This document shows, piece by piece, positions 52,093 to 60,284 of a stretch of DNA of 61,574 bases. The position numbers and the translations under genes are program-made. Position 1 is the first letter of the stretch; each line of letters begins with the position of its first letter. The stretch is from an uncultured Eubacteriales bacterium. GTDB taxonomy: Bacteria; Bacillota; Clostridia; Christensenellales; Aristaeellaceae. The stretch lies in the NCBI GenBank assembly GCA_902764285.1, contig CACWVN010000001.1:1-61574 (forward strand). Direction: 5' to 3'. The notes beneath the pieces are model-generated. The model had not been told where the DNA came from and searched no databases. It saw nothing but the letters and a program-made list of their open reading frames with translations.

Positions 52093-52126
52093 CCATCCGC
52101 GCCTCTTTTCCTGCCACATTACATCC

Positions 52127-52154
52127 AGTATAGCAGGTTTGTGGTTTTTATCAA
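52127..52154 (-). promoter_or_regulatory. Promoter of the acyltransferase-PAP2-GtrA operon
   Basis: TTGATA (52154-52149), 16-bp spacer ending TGC, TATACT (52132-52127) on the minus strand. Confidence 0.7.
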
Positions 52155-52215
52155 CCACTACGGGGATAAAAAACCAAAAGAATTTGCGCCGAAAGCTTTT
52201 CCGGCATAGGAGATG

Positions 52216-52246
52216 AAAAAACGGGGCGGGATTTCTCCCGCCCCGT
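52216..52246 (-). terminator. Terminator of the flavin reductase gene
   Basis: Stem ACGGGGCGGGA / TCCCGCCCCGT (52221-52231 with 52236-52246) followed on the minus strand by a six-base T-run. Confidence 0.9.
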
Positions 52247-52260
52247 GAGTACGCCGGGGA

Positions 52261-54723
52261 TTACGGATTGTCGGCGGCCACGGCCTTCGCGGCGGTGCGG
52301 CCGGAGACGAAGATTTCCACGATGGCGTTGCCGCCCAGGCGGTTGCCGCCGTGGATGCCGCCGGTGACCTCGCCAGCCGCATACAGGCCGGGGATGATCT
52401 CGCCGTTCTCATCCAGCACGTGGCGGCTGGTGTCGACGACCAGGCCGCCCATCGTGTGGTGGGTGGAGGGCGCCATCAGACGGATGGTCAGCAGCGCGTT
52501 GTCCAGGTCATAGGTTTCGGTCTTGTAGTTGCCGTTCTCGTCCAGCTCCACGTTGCCGATGGTGCGGGAGGCGATGGCCTTGCCCACATCCGGGAACTCG
52601 CCTTCGCCCATGACGGCCTTGTCGTAATCGCGGATCGTCTGGATGACGACCTCGGGATCGGCCTCAATGCCCAGCTGCTCGAACAGCTCCGGCAGCTCGG
52701 CGATGGTGCGGCGATAGTAGCGGCCTTCATAGTCGCCCTCGGCCAGCTGCATCGGCGCGGGCATCAGCTGTTCCTTGTTGTAGAACTCCAGGAACACGCC
52801 CTTGGTGCCGTTCACTTCCATGCCGTTCTGGAACTCGGCCAGGGACAGCACGTCGCGCTCGGAACCCTCGTCCACGAAGCGGTGGCCGGTGGTGGGGTTG
52901 ATCCAGCAGGCGTAGTTGCCGCCGCCGAAGGCCAGGTTGCCGTTGTCAACCCAGGAGATGGGCATCAGCTGGGTGAAGCCCATGCCGGTGGTCGCGGCGC
53001 CGACGGCCTGAGCCATGCGGATGCCGTCGCCGACCTGGCTGGAGCGGTTGGTGGTCTTGGTGGCGGTGGACAGGTACTCGGTGGACCAGTACACGTTGTC
53101 CGCGAGCACCATGTCGATGTTGGCGGCGTAGCCGCCGGTGGTCAGGATGACGCCCTTGGTGGCGTGCGCGGTCACTTCGGTGCCGTCCCACATGACCGCC
53201 TTGACGCCGGTCACGCGGCCGTCCTCGACGATCAGGTCGGTGGCGGTGGTGCGGGTCATCACGCTGCCCAGGCCGGAGCCCTGGATGGTGCTCATGGGCG
53301 CCATGAAGTAAGCGCCCCAGCGGCCCTGCTCGCGGGTGAACTCGTTTTCACGATACCACAGCGCGCCGATCAGCGTCTGCTGGGAATCCTCATAGAATTC
53401 CGCGCCCTGGTCTTCCAGCCACTCCTTCAGACCCTGGCCGCCTTCGATGAACTGGGTCACCAGATCCACGTTGCCGTAGATCCATTCGGACTTGTCCGCG
53501 CTCTGGCGCAGGCCGCCGTAGTAGGTCTGGAAGATGTGCAGGTTGATGGTGGAGAACAGGGTCAGCTGGTTCTCGGCCACGCCGGCGTCCAGCTGGGGCT
53601 GTGCCCAATCCAGGTATTCCTGGATCTCGGCCTTCAGGGCCTGCAGCACGGGCAGGTATTCCTGATGGACGCCGTGCTTGGACAGCTCGAGCGCGTCGCC
53701 GGCCACGAACTCGTGATCCTGGTAGAACGCCTCGTCGAAGGGCTCCTCGGACCAGTTCAGGATCATCTTCAGCTCGTCGATGCAGCCCTTCACGGACTTG
53801 ACCTTGTCGTAGGTCTGGCCGTTGTGCTCATAGACGCCGGTGGTGGCGTCGGGATCGGCGGGATCCCACACCAGGTAGGGCATCACGGACTGATACTGGC
53901 CGCCGGAAACCAGCGTGTTGCCGCCGATTTCAGCGTTCTTTTCGATCAGCAGAACGGAATTGCCTTCCTGCACGGACTGGGCCGCTGCGCCCATGCCAGC
54001 GCCGCCGGCGCCGACCACGACCACGTCGTAGGTCTGCTCGATGGGAGCGCTCGGCTCATACTCGATCTTGGCGGCCTTGAAGGCTTCCATGTTGGTGCAG
54101 CCGGCCTGCTCGGCGGTGTCGTTCACCGCGGTGCGCAGCGCGCGGGAAGAGAAGGTGGCGCCGGAGATGGCGTCCGCGCCGGAGCCGTTGGCGTCCACCA
54201 TGTCGGGGATCATCAGGTCGAAGGCGACGGTGCCGACGTGCGCGGTTTCGGCGCTGTCGACGATCTCGATGGCTTCGATCTTGTCCTCGGAGTAGGTGAC
54301 CTTCACGGTCACGGGGCCGTTGTAGCCCTCTGCGGTGGCTTCGTATTCGCCCGCGGTGAAGGCCAGCGCGGCGTCAGAGGCGCCCTCGCCGCCCGCCAGC
54401 GCGGCGTTGACGGCTTCCACGACGGCGGTGCTGGTGAAGGTCGCGCCGGTGGTCACGTCCACACCCTCGGTGGTGCCGGCTTCCAGGATGGCCGCGATCA
54501 GCGCTTCCACGCTCGTGGCGCGGTCGATGCCCGCGGTGGGATAGGTCTCGCCGGAATCATCCACGGTCAGCGCGGTGATCTTGCCGTCTTCGACGGTCAC
54601 TTCAACCTTGACTTCGCTGGCGAAGCCCTGGGCGCTGCCGGTCAGCACGTCGCCGCCTTCGGCAAACGCCATGCAGCCCAGCAGCATGCACAGGCTCAGC
54701 ATCAGTGCAACGATTTTCTTCAT
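52261..54723 (-). CDS. Extracytosolic FAD-dependent reductase lipoprotein with two FMN-binding domains
   Basis: An 820-residue lipoprotein (lipobox LLGC, Cys17). Two FMN_bind domains come first, each with the ApbE flavinylation motif: TTGAT (Thr95) and ISGAT (Thr190). A fumarate-reductase/succinate-dehydrogenase-type FAD domain follows from about residue 230 (VVVVGAGGAGMGAAA), with the catalytic-site stretches STHHTMGGL and GGIHGGNRLGGNAI. It resembles extracellular reductases such as fumarate or urocanate reductase; the acceptor is unknown. ATG at 54723 follows AAGGAGGA. It is transcribed divergently from the apbE operon, whose product should flavinylate it. Confidence 0.9.
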   Translation of the reverse strand: MKKIVALMLSLCMLLGCMAFAEGGDVLTGSAQGFASEVKVEVTVEDGKITALTVDDSGETYPTAGIDRATSVEALIAAILEAGTTEGVDVTTGATFTSTAVVEAVNAALAGGEGASDAALAFTAGEYEATAEGYNGPVTVKVTYSEDKIEAIEIVDSAETAHVGTVAFDLMIPDMVDANGSGADAISGATFSSRALRTAVNDTAEQAGCTNMEAFKAAKIEYEPSAPIEQTYDVVVVGAGGAGMGAAAQSVQEGNSVLLIEKNAEIGGNTLVSGGQYQSVMPYLVWDPADPDATTGVYEHNGQTYDKVKSVKGCIDELKMILNWSEEPFDEAFYQDHEFVAGDALELSKHGVHQEYLPVLQALKAEIQEYLDWAQPQLDAGVAENQLTLFSTINLHIFQTYYGGLRQSADKSEWIYGNVDLVTQFIEGGQGLKEWLEDQGAEFYEDSQQTLIGALWYRENEFTREQGRWGAYFMAPMSTIQGSGLGSVMTRTTATDLIVEDGRVTGVKAVMWDGTEVTAHATKGVILTTGGYAANIDMVLADNVYWSTEYLSTATKTTNRSSQVGDGIRMAQAVGAATTGMGFTQLMPISWVDNGNLAFGGGNYACWINPTTGHRFVDEGSERDVLSLAEFQNGMEVNGTKGVFLEFYNKEQLMPAPMQLAEGDYEGRYYRRTIAELPELFEQLGIEADPEVVIQTIRDYDKAVMGEGEFPDVGKAIASRTIGNVELDENGNYKTETYDLDNALLTIRLMAPSTHHTMGGLVVDTSRHVLDENGEIIPGLYAAGEVTGGIHGGNRLGGNAIVEIFVSGRTAAKAVAADNP

Positions 54724-54778
54724 ACTGTTCCTCCTTATTATGATGAGATTGTACGGGTAATCCCCATATCCACCCTAT

Positions 54779-54807
54779 ATCATATCAAAAAAAATTCTCA
54801 TAGTCAA
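54779..54807 (-). promoter_or_regulatory. Promoter of the flavin reductase gene
   Basis: TTGACT (54807-54802), 17-bp spacer ending TGA, TATGAT (54784-54779) on the minus strand. Confidence 0.75.
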
Positions 54808-54871
54808 TTCCCGCCGCGTCATTTTCGATGTCGGGATGCTCGATATTTGCGCGGCAATTCCACCGGGGGAG

Positions 54872-54900
54872 TTGATAATTCCGCCCCGAGCGGTTATAAT
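54872..54900 (+). promoter_or_regulatory. Promoter of the eetA-like/apbE operon
   Basis: TTGATA (54872-54877), 17-bp spacer, TATAAT (54895-54900). It is back-to-back with the flavin reductase promoter, allowing joint control. Confidence 0.78.
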
Positions 54901-54961
54901 GATAGATAAATACGCGCCCGCGAGCGGAGGCTTCGCCGCGCGATGCCGGAGGATGAACGCC

Positions 54962-55387
54962 GTGAAACCGAAACGCCGCCGCGCGGGGCTGCTGCCGGCG
55001 CTCCTGCTGCTGCTGGCGCTGGCGCTGGGCGCCTGCCGGGTGCAGCCGGCGAAAAGCCAGCTGTTGACGCTGGACGGCCAGCCTTGGGAGGGCGGCAGCC
55101 TTTCGCCGGAGGCCGGGGACGGCCTGCGGGTATACATCACGCTGGACGGCGCGCCGCTGGCCGACCTGCCCTTCGGCGAAGCGCACACCGTGGCGATCTG
55201 CCAGCCGGAGGGAGAAAACATCGTGGCCATCACCGGCGACGCCGTGTACATGGCGCGCGCCGACTGCGACAACCAGGACTGCGTGAACATGGGCGAAGTG
55301 ACCCGGGAAAACCTGGAAATGCGCGTGATGGGCGGCTTTATCATCTGCCTGCCGCACCGGGTTTCCGTGGAGGTGCGCGGCGATTGA
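54962..55387 (+). CDS. NusG domain II lipoprotein (EetA-like), first copy
   Basis: A 141-residue lipoprotein (LGAC lipobox at about Cys23) with a NusG-II domain. The conserved end is CDNQDCVNMGEV followed by GGFIICLPHRVSVEV. The same protein type is encoded next to EetB in the flavin-based extracellular electron transfer loci of Listeria and Lactobacillus (from memory). GTG at 54962 is used because GGAGG lies 9 nt upstream; the ATG at 54953 would abut the ribosome site. 18 nt before the Gx gene. Confidence 0.82.
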   Translation: MKPKRRRAGLLPALLLLLALALGACRVQPAKSQLLTLDGQPWEGGSLSPEAGDGLRVYITLDGAPLADLPFGEAHTVAICQPEGENIVAITGDAVYMARADCDNQDCVNMGEVTRENLEMRVMGGFIICLPHRVSVEVRGD

Positions 55388-55405
55388 CGATGCGGAGGTT
55401 GTGCT

Positions 55406-56092
55406 TTGAAACGTAAATCCACGGCGGTTGCGCTGTACGGGCTTTTGATCGCGCTGATGCTGGTGCTGGGCCTGCTGGACAAGGCCATACCGATCACCTG
55501 GTTCTTGAGCGGCGTGATCCCGGGCGTCAAGCTTGGGCTGGCCAACACGGTGCTGCTGTACGCGCTGTATCTGATGGACCGGCGCGCCGCCGCGCTGCTG
55601 ATGGTGGTCAAGGCCGTGCTGTCCGGGTTCATCTACGGCTCCGTCACCGCCATATTCATCAGCCTTTCCGGCGGCGTTTTGAGCCTTCTGGTCATGATGC
55701 TGATCAAGCGCAGCCCCAGGGCCGGCGCGCTGGGCGTCAGCGCGCTGTCGCTGGCGGGCGCCGCGTTCCTGCTGCTGCGCGGCACGAAGCTGCGGGGCGA
55801 CATGCTGTGGTGCGCGATCCTGCTGGGCCTGGCGGCGCTGGCCGGCATCGGCGCTTATCTGTACATACGCCGGCATCCGGATAACGGCGTGGTCAGCACG
55901 TCGATGGCCGGCGCGGTGGCCTTCAATATCGGCCAGACGCTGATGGCCGTGTACATCGTGCGCCTGCCGACCCAGCTGTTGTACACCTACATGCCGTTCC
56001 TGGTGGGCATGGGCGCGGTCGTGGGCTGCCTGACCGGCATCGTGTCCCGGCGCGTGTTCCGCGTATTGAAGGCGGGCGGTTTTGCGAATTGA
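55406..56092 (+). CDS. Gx transporter family membrane protein (EetB-like)
   Basis: A 228-residue protein with about six or seven membrane helices, of the family often labelled heptaprenyl diphosphate synthase component I or Gx transporter. Family segments: LLDKAIPITWFLSGVIPGVK, NTVLLYALYLMDRRAA, VLSGFIYGSVTAIFISLSGG. Members sit beside NusG-II and ApbE proteins in flavin-based electron-transfer loci, where EetB is needed but not fully understood. TTG start at 55406 follows GGAGG by 7 nt. It ends 17 nt before apbE. Confidence 0.85.
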   Translation: MKRKSTAVALYGLLIALMLVLGLLDKAIPITWFLSGVIPGVKLGLANTVLLYALYLMDRRAAALLMVVKAVLSGFIYGSVTAIFISLSGGVLSLLVMMLIKRSPRAGALGVSALSLAGAAFLLLRGTKLRGDMLWCAILLGLAALAGIGAYLYIRRHPDNGVVSTSMAGAVAFNIGQTLMAVYIVRLPTQLLYTYMPFLVGMGAVVGCLTGIVSRRVFRVLKAGGFAN

Positions 56093-56109
56093 TGATGGGA
56101 GTTTTGCCT

Positions 56110-57096
56110 ATGAAATGGCTACGCGCCGCCAGCGCGCTGATGATCCTGGCGCTGCTGTTCTGCACGCCGGGCTGCTCCGCTTCCGAGGCGAAGAAACAGA
56201 CCGCCGTGGGCTTTTACCTGGATACGGTGATCACGCTGACCGCCTACGTGGAGGATGTATCCGTTCTCCAGGACGCGCTGGAGGAATGCGGGCGCTATGA
56301 ACGCCTGCTGTCCCGGACCGTCGAAGGCAGCGACGTGTGGCGCATCAACCACGCCGGCGGACAGCCGGTGCAGGTTTCCGAGGATACGCTGGAGATCCTG
56401 CGCACGGCGCGGCGGGTCAGCGAGCTCTCCGGCGGCGCCTTCGACGTCAGCATCGCGCCGGTTTCCACGATGTGGGATTTCACCTCCGGCGCCGCGGTGC
56501 TGCCCGACGCCGACGCACTTGCCGAGGCCGCGGCGCGCGTGGATTACACCCGCGTGGAGATCGACGGCGACGCCGTTATCCTGCCCGAGGGCATGATGAT
56601 CGATCTCGGCGGCATCGCCAAGGGTTACATCGCCGACGCCGTGAAGAACTGGCTGGAGGCGCGCGGCGTGAACAGCGCGATCCTGTCCTTCGGCGGCAAC
56701 GTGGTGGCCATCGGCCTGAAGCCCGACGGCAGCCCGTGGAAGGTGGGCATCCAGGACATCGACGGCAAGACCGGCGAATACATGCTGGTCTCCCGGAACA
56801 ACGGCGGCTCAACCGTCACCAGCGGCATCTACGAGCGCGGCTTCGATGTGGACGGCACCTGGTACCACCACATCCTGGACCCGAAGACCGGCTGGCCCGT
56901 GCAGAACGAACTGGCCTCCGTGACGATCTTTTCCGAAAGCTCCATGTGGGGCGACGCCCTCGCCACCGCGGCCTTCGCCCTGGGGCGTGAAGGCGGCGCG
57001 GCGCTGATCGAAGGGCTGGACGGCATCGAGGCGGTGTTCATCGCCCGCGACCGCACCGTCAGCTTCACCTCCGGCGCCAAAGCGTACGTCGAATAG
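56110..57096 (+). CDS. apbE: FAD:protein FMN transferase lipoprotein
   Basis: A 328-residue lipoprotein (lipobox TPGC, about Cys22) that covalently attaches FMN to Thr/Ser in secreted FMN_bind domains. Motifs: MMIDLGGIAKGYIAD, ILSFGGNVVAIG, the ILDPKTGWPV segment and the Mg-binding SMWGDALATAAF. ATG at 56110 lies 8 nt after GGGAG; earlier ATGs overlap the preceding stop without a ribosome site. Likely clients in the window are the reductase at 52261-54723 and the NrfA fusion at 60285-61574. Confidence 0.94.
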   Translation: MKWLRAASALMILALLFCTPGCSASEAKKQTAVGFYLDTVITLTAYVEDVSVLQDALEECGRYERLLSRTVEGSDVWRINHAGGQPVQVSEDTLEILRTARRVSELSGGAFDVSIAPVSTMWDFTSGAAVLPDADALAEAAARVDYTRVEIDGDAVILPEGMMIDLGGIAKGYIADAVKNWLEARGVNSAILSFGGNVVAIGLKPDGSPWKVGIQDIDGKTGEYMLVSRNNGGSTVTSGIYERGFDVDGTWYHHILDPKTGWPVQNELASVTIFSESSMWGDALATAAFALGREGGAALIEGLDGIEAVFIARDRTVSFTSGAKAYVE

Positions 57097-57147
57097 ACGC
57101 CCGGGGGCCCAGGCAAACGAAAGATTGCAGGCAGGAAGGGAAAGGAT

Positions 57148-57582
57148 ATGAAGAGAATGATGATTGCGGCGCTGCTGGCGCTCGTGCTGTGCTTTGCTGC
57201 CGCGGCGGAGGTTGAAGAGACCGTCGCGCCCGTCGAATCCGGCGAGGCCGCCGCCAAACCCGCGAAGGGCTATGTGCTGGTGTCCACGGCCACGAGGATG
57301 GGCTGGCTGCCGCTGCCGGAGGAAGGGGAAATCTCCTATCCGCTGCGGCAGGTGCTGCCCGACGGCACCGAGGCGGTGAACGTGATCCACCTGACGCCGG
57401 ACGGCGTGTATATGGAAGATTCCACCTGCGAAGGTCACGACTGCGTCCAGCAGGGCGAGGTCACGCTGGAGAACCGCGACGAACGGATATTGAGCAACAT
57501 GATCATCTGCCTGCCCAACCAGGTATTTTTGCAGCTGTTTACGCCGGAGGAACTGCTGGCGATGACGCAGGCGGATCAATAA
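57148..57582 (+). CDS. NusG domain II protein (EetA-like), second copy
   Basis: A 144-residue exported protein: signal peptide about 1-20 without a lipobox, a short acidic linker, then a NusG-II domain ending CEGHDCVQQGEV and SNMIICLPNQVFLQL. It is a paralogue of the lipoprotein at 54962, but soluble or anchored only by its signal. ATG at 57148 follows AAAGGAT. Last gene of the eetA/eetB/apbE-like operon. Confidence 0.78.
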   Translation: MKRMMIAALLALVLCFAAAAEVEETVAPVESGEAAAKPAKGYVLVSTATRMGWLPLPEEGEISYPLRQVLPDGTEAVNVIHLTPDGVYMEDSTCEGHDCVQQGEVTLENRDERILSNMIICLPNQVFLQLFTPEELLAMTQADQ

Positions 57583-57594
57583 TCGTATATACAC

Positions 57595-57626
57595 AGCAGG
57601 GACGGCCTTTGCCGTCCCTGCTTTTG
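57595..57626 (+). terminator. Terminator of the apbE operon
   Basis: Stem AGCAGGGACGGC / GCCGTCCCTGCT (57595-57606 with 57611-57622) followed by TTTT. Confidence 0.88.
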
Positions 57627-57633
57627 ATTGGAA

Positions 57634-58077
57634 TTACCGGCCCAGCCGGATGCGCCGCCGCTCCAGCGCCGCTTCGTATTCGCGTTTTTCCGCGTCGGTC
57701 TGCGGCGCAAACGGCGGCACCGCCGCCGGTTGGTCGTGCTCATCCAGCGCCACGAACACCAGGTAGGCGCGGTTGATGGGCTTGCGCGTGCCGTCCAGCT
57801 GTTCCACGAAGCTGTCCACGCGCACCTCCAGCGACGTGCGGCCGGTCCAGGTGACGACGGCTTCCTGCACCACGGTGTCGTTCAGGAAAGCCGGGTTCAG
57901 GAAGTTCAGGTTGTCCACGCACACGGTGGTGACGGCGCTCTGGGTGTACCGCCGGGCCGCCACGCCGCCCACGACGTCGATCCAGGCCATCATCTGCCCG
58001 CCGAACAGGCGGGGTTTTTTGTATCCGTTGCAGTGCTGCGGCAGTACGATCTGCACGCTGGTGGTGATTTCCGGCAT
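57634..58077 (-). CDS. Acyl-CoA thioesterase, hotdog fold
   Basis: A 147-residue single hotdog-domain protein of the acyl-CoA hydrolase type. Segments: PQHCNGYKKPRLFGGQMMAW near the N-terminus and TTVCVDNLNFLNPAFLNDTV. The more usual N-x-x-G-x-x-hGG arrangement is recognisable here as NGYKKPRLFGG. ATG at 58077 follows GGAGGAAA. It lies 18 nt after the cytochrome c assembly gene on the same strand, with no obvious functional link to heme chemistry. Confidence 0.85.
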   Translation of the reverse strand: MPEITTSVQIVLPQHCNGYKKPRLFGGQMMAWIDVVGGVAARRYTQSAVTTVCVDNLNFLNPAFLNDTVVQEAVVTWTGRTSLEVRVDSFVEQLDGTRKPINRAYLVFVALDEHDQPAAVPPFAPQTDAEKREYEAALERRRIRLGR

Positions 58078-58095
58078 GGCGGTTTCCTCCGTTCG

Positions 58096-58911
58096 TTATG
58101 CGTAGCTGTGGACGCCGGGCAGCAGGGTGTTCACGCCGATGTAGGTGAACATCACGCAGATGAACCCGACGACGGCGAAGATCGCGGCGGCGCGGCCGCG
58201 CCATCCCCGGCGGATGCGCAGGTGCAGATAGGCGGCGTAGACGATCCACGTGACCAGCGACCAGGTTTCCTTCGGGTCCCAGGACCAGTAGCTGCCCCAG
58301 GCGCGCTCGGCCCAGATGGCGCCGGTGATGATCGTGAACGTCAGGAACAGCAGGCCCAGCGATACGCTGCGATAGCCGATGACGTCCAGCTTTTCCCGGT
58401 CGGGGATGTGCTGGTCCAGGAATCCCCGGGCCTTCATGCGTTCGCGCAGCAGGAATATGCCGCCCAGCACGCAGGATACGCCGAACGCGCCGTAGGCGAT
58501 GATCGCCGTGGATACGTGGAAGGCCAGCCAGTTGCTGCGCAGCGAGGGCATCAGTTCGCGCACCTCGCGGCTCTGCATCGCGGCGTAGCCGATGATCAGG
58601 AACGTGACCGGCGCGGAGAACGCGCCCAGCACCGGGAATTTGAATTTCAGCACGAAGATCAGGCTGACCAGCGACACGCCCCAGGCGAAGGACGTGGCGA
58701 ATTCGTACTGGTTCGTCAGCGGCAGCCGGCCCGCCGCGATGCCGCGGCACACCAGCGCGGCGGTGTGCAGCGCCAGCCCCGCGGCCTGCAGGGCCACCGC
58801 TGCCCGGGCGAGCTTGTCGCGCCTGGCGGCGATGAACGCGAAGTACAGGATCATCGACGCGAAGCAGATCAGCATGACGAGGGTGAACAGCGTATTTTCC
58901 ACTTGAAGCAT
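58096..58911 (-). CDS. ccsA: Cytochrome c biogenesis protein CcsA/ResC
   Basis: A 271-residue membrane protein with about eight helices. The heme-handling WWD motif reads WGSYWSWDPKETW, and conserved His residues are in WLAFHVSTA and near the C-terminus (VHSYA). With ResB it forms the system II cytochrome c synthase that exports heme and ligates it to CXXCH motifs. ATG at 58911 follows AAAGGAA and is 5 nt after resB. Its presence in a Clostridia-type genome is explained by the NrfA gene upstream. Confidence 0.93.
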   Translation of the reverse strand: MLQVENTLFTLVMLICFASMILYFAFIAARRDKLARAAVALQAAGLALHTAALVCRGIAAGRLPLTNQYEFATSFAWGVSLVSLIFVLKFKFPVLGAFSAPVTFLIIGYAAMQSREVRELMPSLRSNWLAFHVSTAIIAYGAFGVSCVLGGIFLLRERMKARGFLDQHIPDREKLDVIGYRSVSLGLLFLTFTIITGAIWAERAWGSYWSWDPKETWSLVTWIVYAAYLHLRIRRGWRGRAAAIFAVVGFICVMFTYIGVNTLLPGVHSYA

Positions 58912-58916
58912 TTCGA

Positions 58917-60215
58917 TTATTCCTTTCCGGGGGATTGCCGATTGTTCTGTTCCACGGCGGCCGTGAACCGGTCGCGGAACAGCGCGCCGCCCTTGCGGCT
59001 CTGGCCGAAGACCGTCCAGCCGCCCTCGGCGCTGCGGACGGCCCAGACCTTCGCGGGCTGGACGTAGAAGGCCAGCGCCAGCCCCGCCAGCGTCACCAGC
59101 CCGCCCAGCAGCGCCAGCCACGTGAAATGATCCACCTTGATCTGGATCAGCGTGTAGGGGCGCGGGTTGACGAAGCGGATCTCGTATTCGTTGACGGTGA
59201 TGGTCTGCCCGGCCGTCAGCACGTTCTGGCCGACGATCTCCCTCTGGTAATAGATGGAATACCGGTAGGCCGGGTTGTTCAGCCGGTCGGAGACGGTGCC
59301 GGGGCCCACGTCGGGGAGTATCGCGTAATCGGGATAAAGGGCGTCCAGCATAATGACCAGCTGCGGCCTGTCCGCCACGGGCAGAAACTCCCCGGCGCAC
59401 AGCGTATCGCTTTGCAGCAGGGCCCCGTCCTTCAGGATCTCGATGTCCGCTGCCCAGCCGGTGGAGTTCTGATAGAACTTCATGCCGGCCAGAGCGGCGG
59501 GATGGTTCACGCTGACGGACGCGCTGCCGCCGTCCGGACCGGCGCTGGCGGTATTCGCCACGGTGATGTCCGTAGTGTACTGGGCCGCGCTGCCGTCCTC
59601 GTGGGTATCCACGCGGAAATCGTCGATGGTCAGGCAATAGGGGGTGTCCCCGATCTGCCGGGTCTGGCCGGGCACGCCGTAGACGGTGTACTGCCTCTGC
59701 GTCATCTGGCCCAGTCCGAAGCCCAGGATCAGCATCAGTATACCCAGATGGCATACCCACGCGCCCCAGCGCCCGGCGCCGTTCTTCGCGGAAAACAGCG
59801 CCTCGCGGCCCTCGGCGTCCCGGCATTCCACCGGCGCGGGCATGCGCAGCGCGCGGAACACGGCCTTCGGGTCGGCGACGTTCTCCGCCCGGGCGTCGCC
59901 TTCGCTCCGCAGCGCGTTCTCCGGCCGGCCGTCGGCCTTCGCGGCGCGGATCAGCTTTGGCAGGCGAATGAGGTTGCACAGCGTCAGATTCAGGCACAGA
60001 AAGCCGGTGATGACGATGAACCACCCGCTGTGAAACGCGTCGTTCAGCCCCAGCGCCATGATCCACGCGGCGGCGCGCTGGGAATAATGCCGGGCGTACC
60101 AATCGGCGGTCTGGCCCTGCGTAACAAGACTGCCGACCGAGCAGGCGGCGGCCAGCACGATCAGCAGCAGTATGGCGAACCTCATGGAGGATATGAATTT
60201 CCAGATCTTCTTCAT
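58917..60215 (-). CDS. resB: Cytochrome c biogenesis protein ResB/Ccs1
   Basis: A 432-residue membrane protein: three N-terminal helices (about 8-28, 60-80, 150-170), a large extracytoplasmic domain with SVNHPAALAGMKFYQNSTGW, and a C-terminal helix (about 370-395). This is the standard ResB/Ccs1 layout. Together with CcsA it attaches heme to the pentaheme NrfA encoded upstream. ATG at 60215 is preceded by AAAGGTT; the frame upstream of it is non-homologous. It follows the nrfA gene by 69 bp, which contain a hairpin. Confidence 0.92.
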   Translation of the reverse strand: MKKIWKFISSMRFAILLLIVLAAACSVGSLVTQGQTADWYARHYSQRAAAWIMALGLNDAFHSGWFIVITGFLCLNLTLCNLIRLPKLIRAAKADGRPENALRSEGDARAENVADPKAVFRALRMPAPVECRDAEGREALFSAKNGAGRWGAWVCHLGILMLILGFGLGQMTQRQYTVYGVPGQTRQIGDTPYCLTIDDFRVDTHEDGSAAQYTTDITVANTASAGPDGGSASVSVNHPAALAGMKFYQNSTGWAADIEILKDGALLQSDTLCAGEFLPVADRPQLVIMLDALYPDYAILPDVGPGTVSDRLNNPAYRYSIYYQREIVGQNVLTAGQTITVNEYEIRFVNPRPYTLIQIKVDHFTWLALLGGLVTLAGLALAFYVQPAKVWAVRSAEGGWTVFGQSRKGGALFRDRFTAAVEQNNRQSPGKE

Positions 60216-60230
60216 GAAGGAACCTTTCGG

Positions 60231-60269
60231 AAAAGCGGGGAGGCGCGGCATCCGCCGCAGCTTCCCCGC
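60231..60269 (-). terminator. Intercistronic hairpin between nrfA and resB
   Basis: Outer stem 60235-60241 with 60263-60269 and inner stem 60245-60249 with 60254-60258, followed on the minus strand by TTTT. Probably a partial terminator that keeps assembly genes below nrfA levels. Confidence 0.5.
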
Positions 60270-60284
60270 CGCAGTTCATGGGGT

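Noticed and set aside
52351-54909. Long open frame on the plus strand opposite the flavin reductase
   Set aside because: Same GC-driven antisense artefact; the minus-strand gene has signal peptide, FMN and FAD motifs and a ribosome site.
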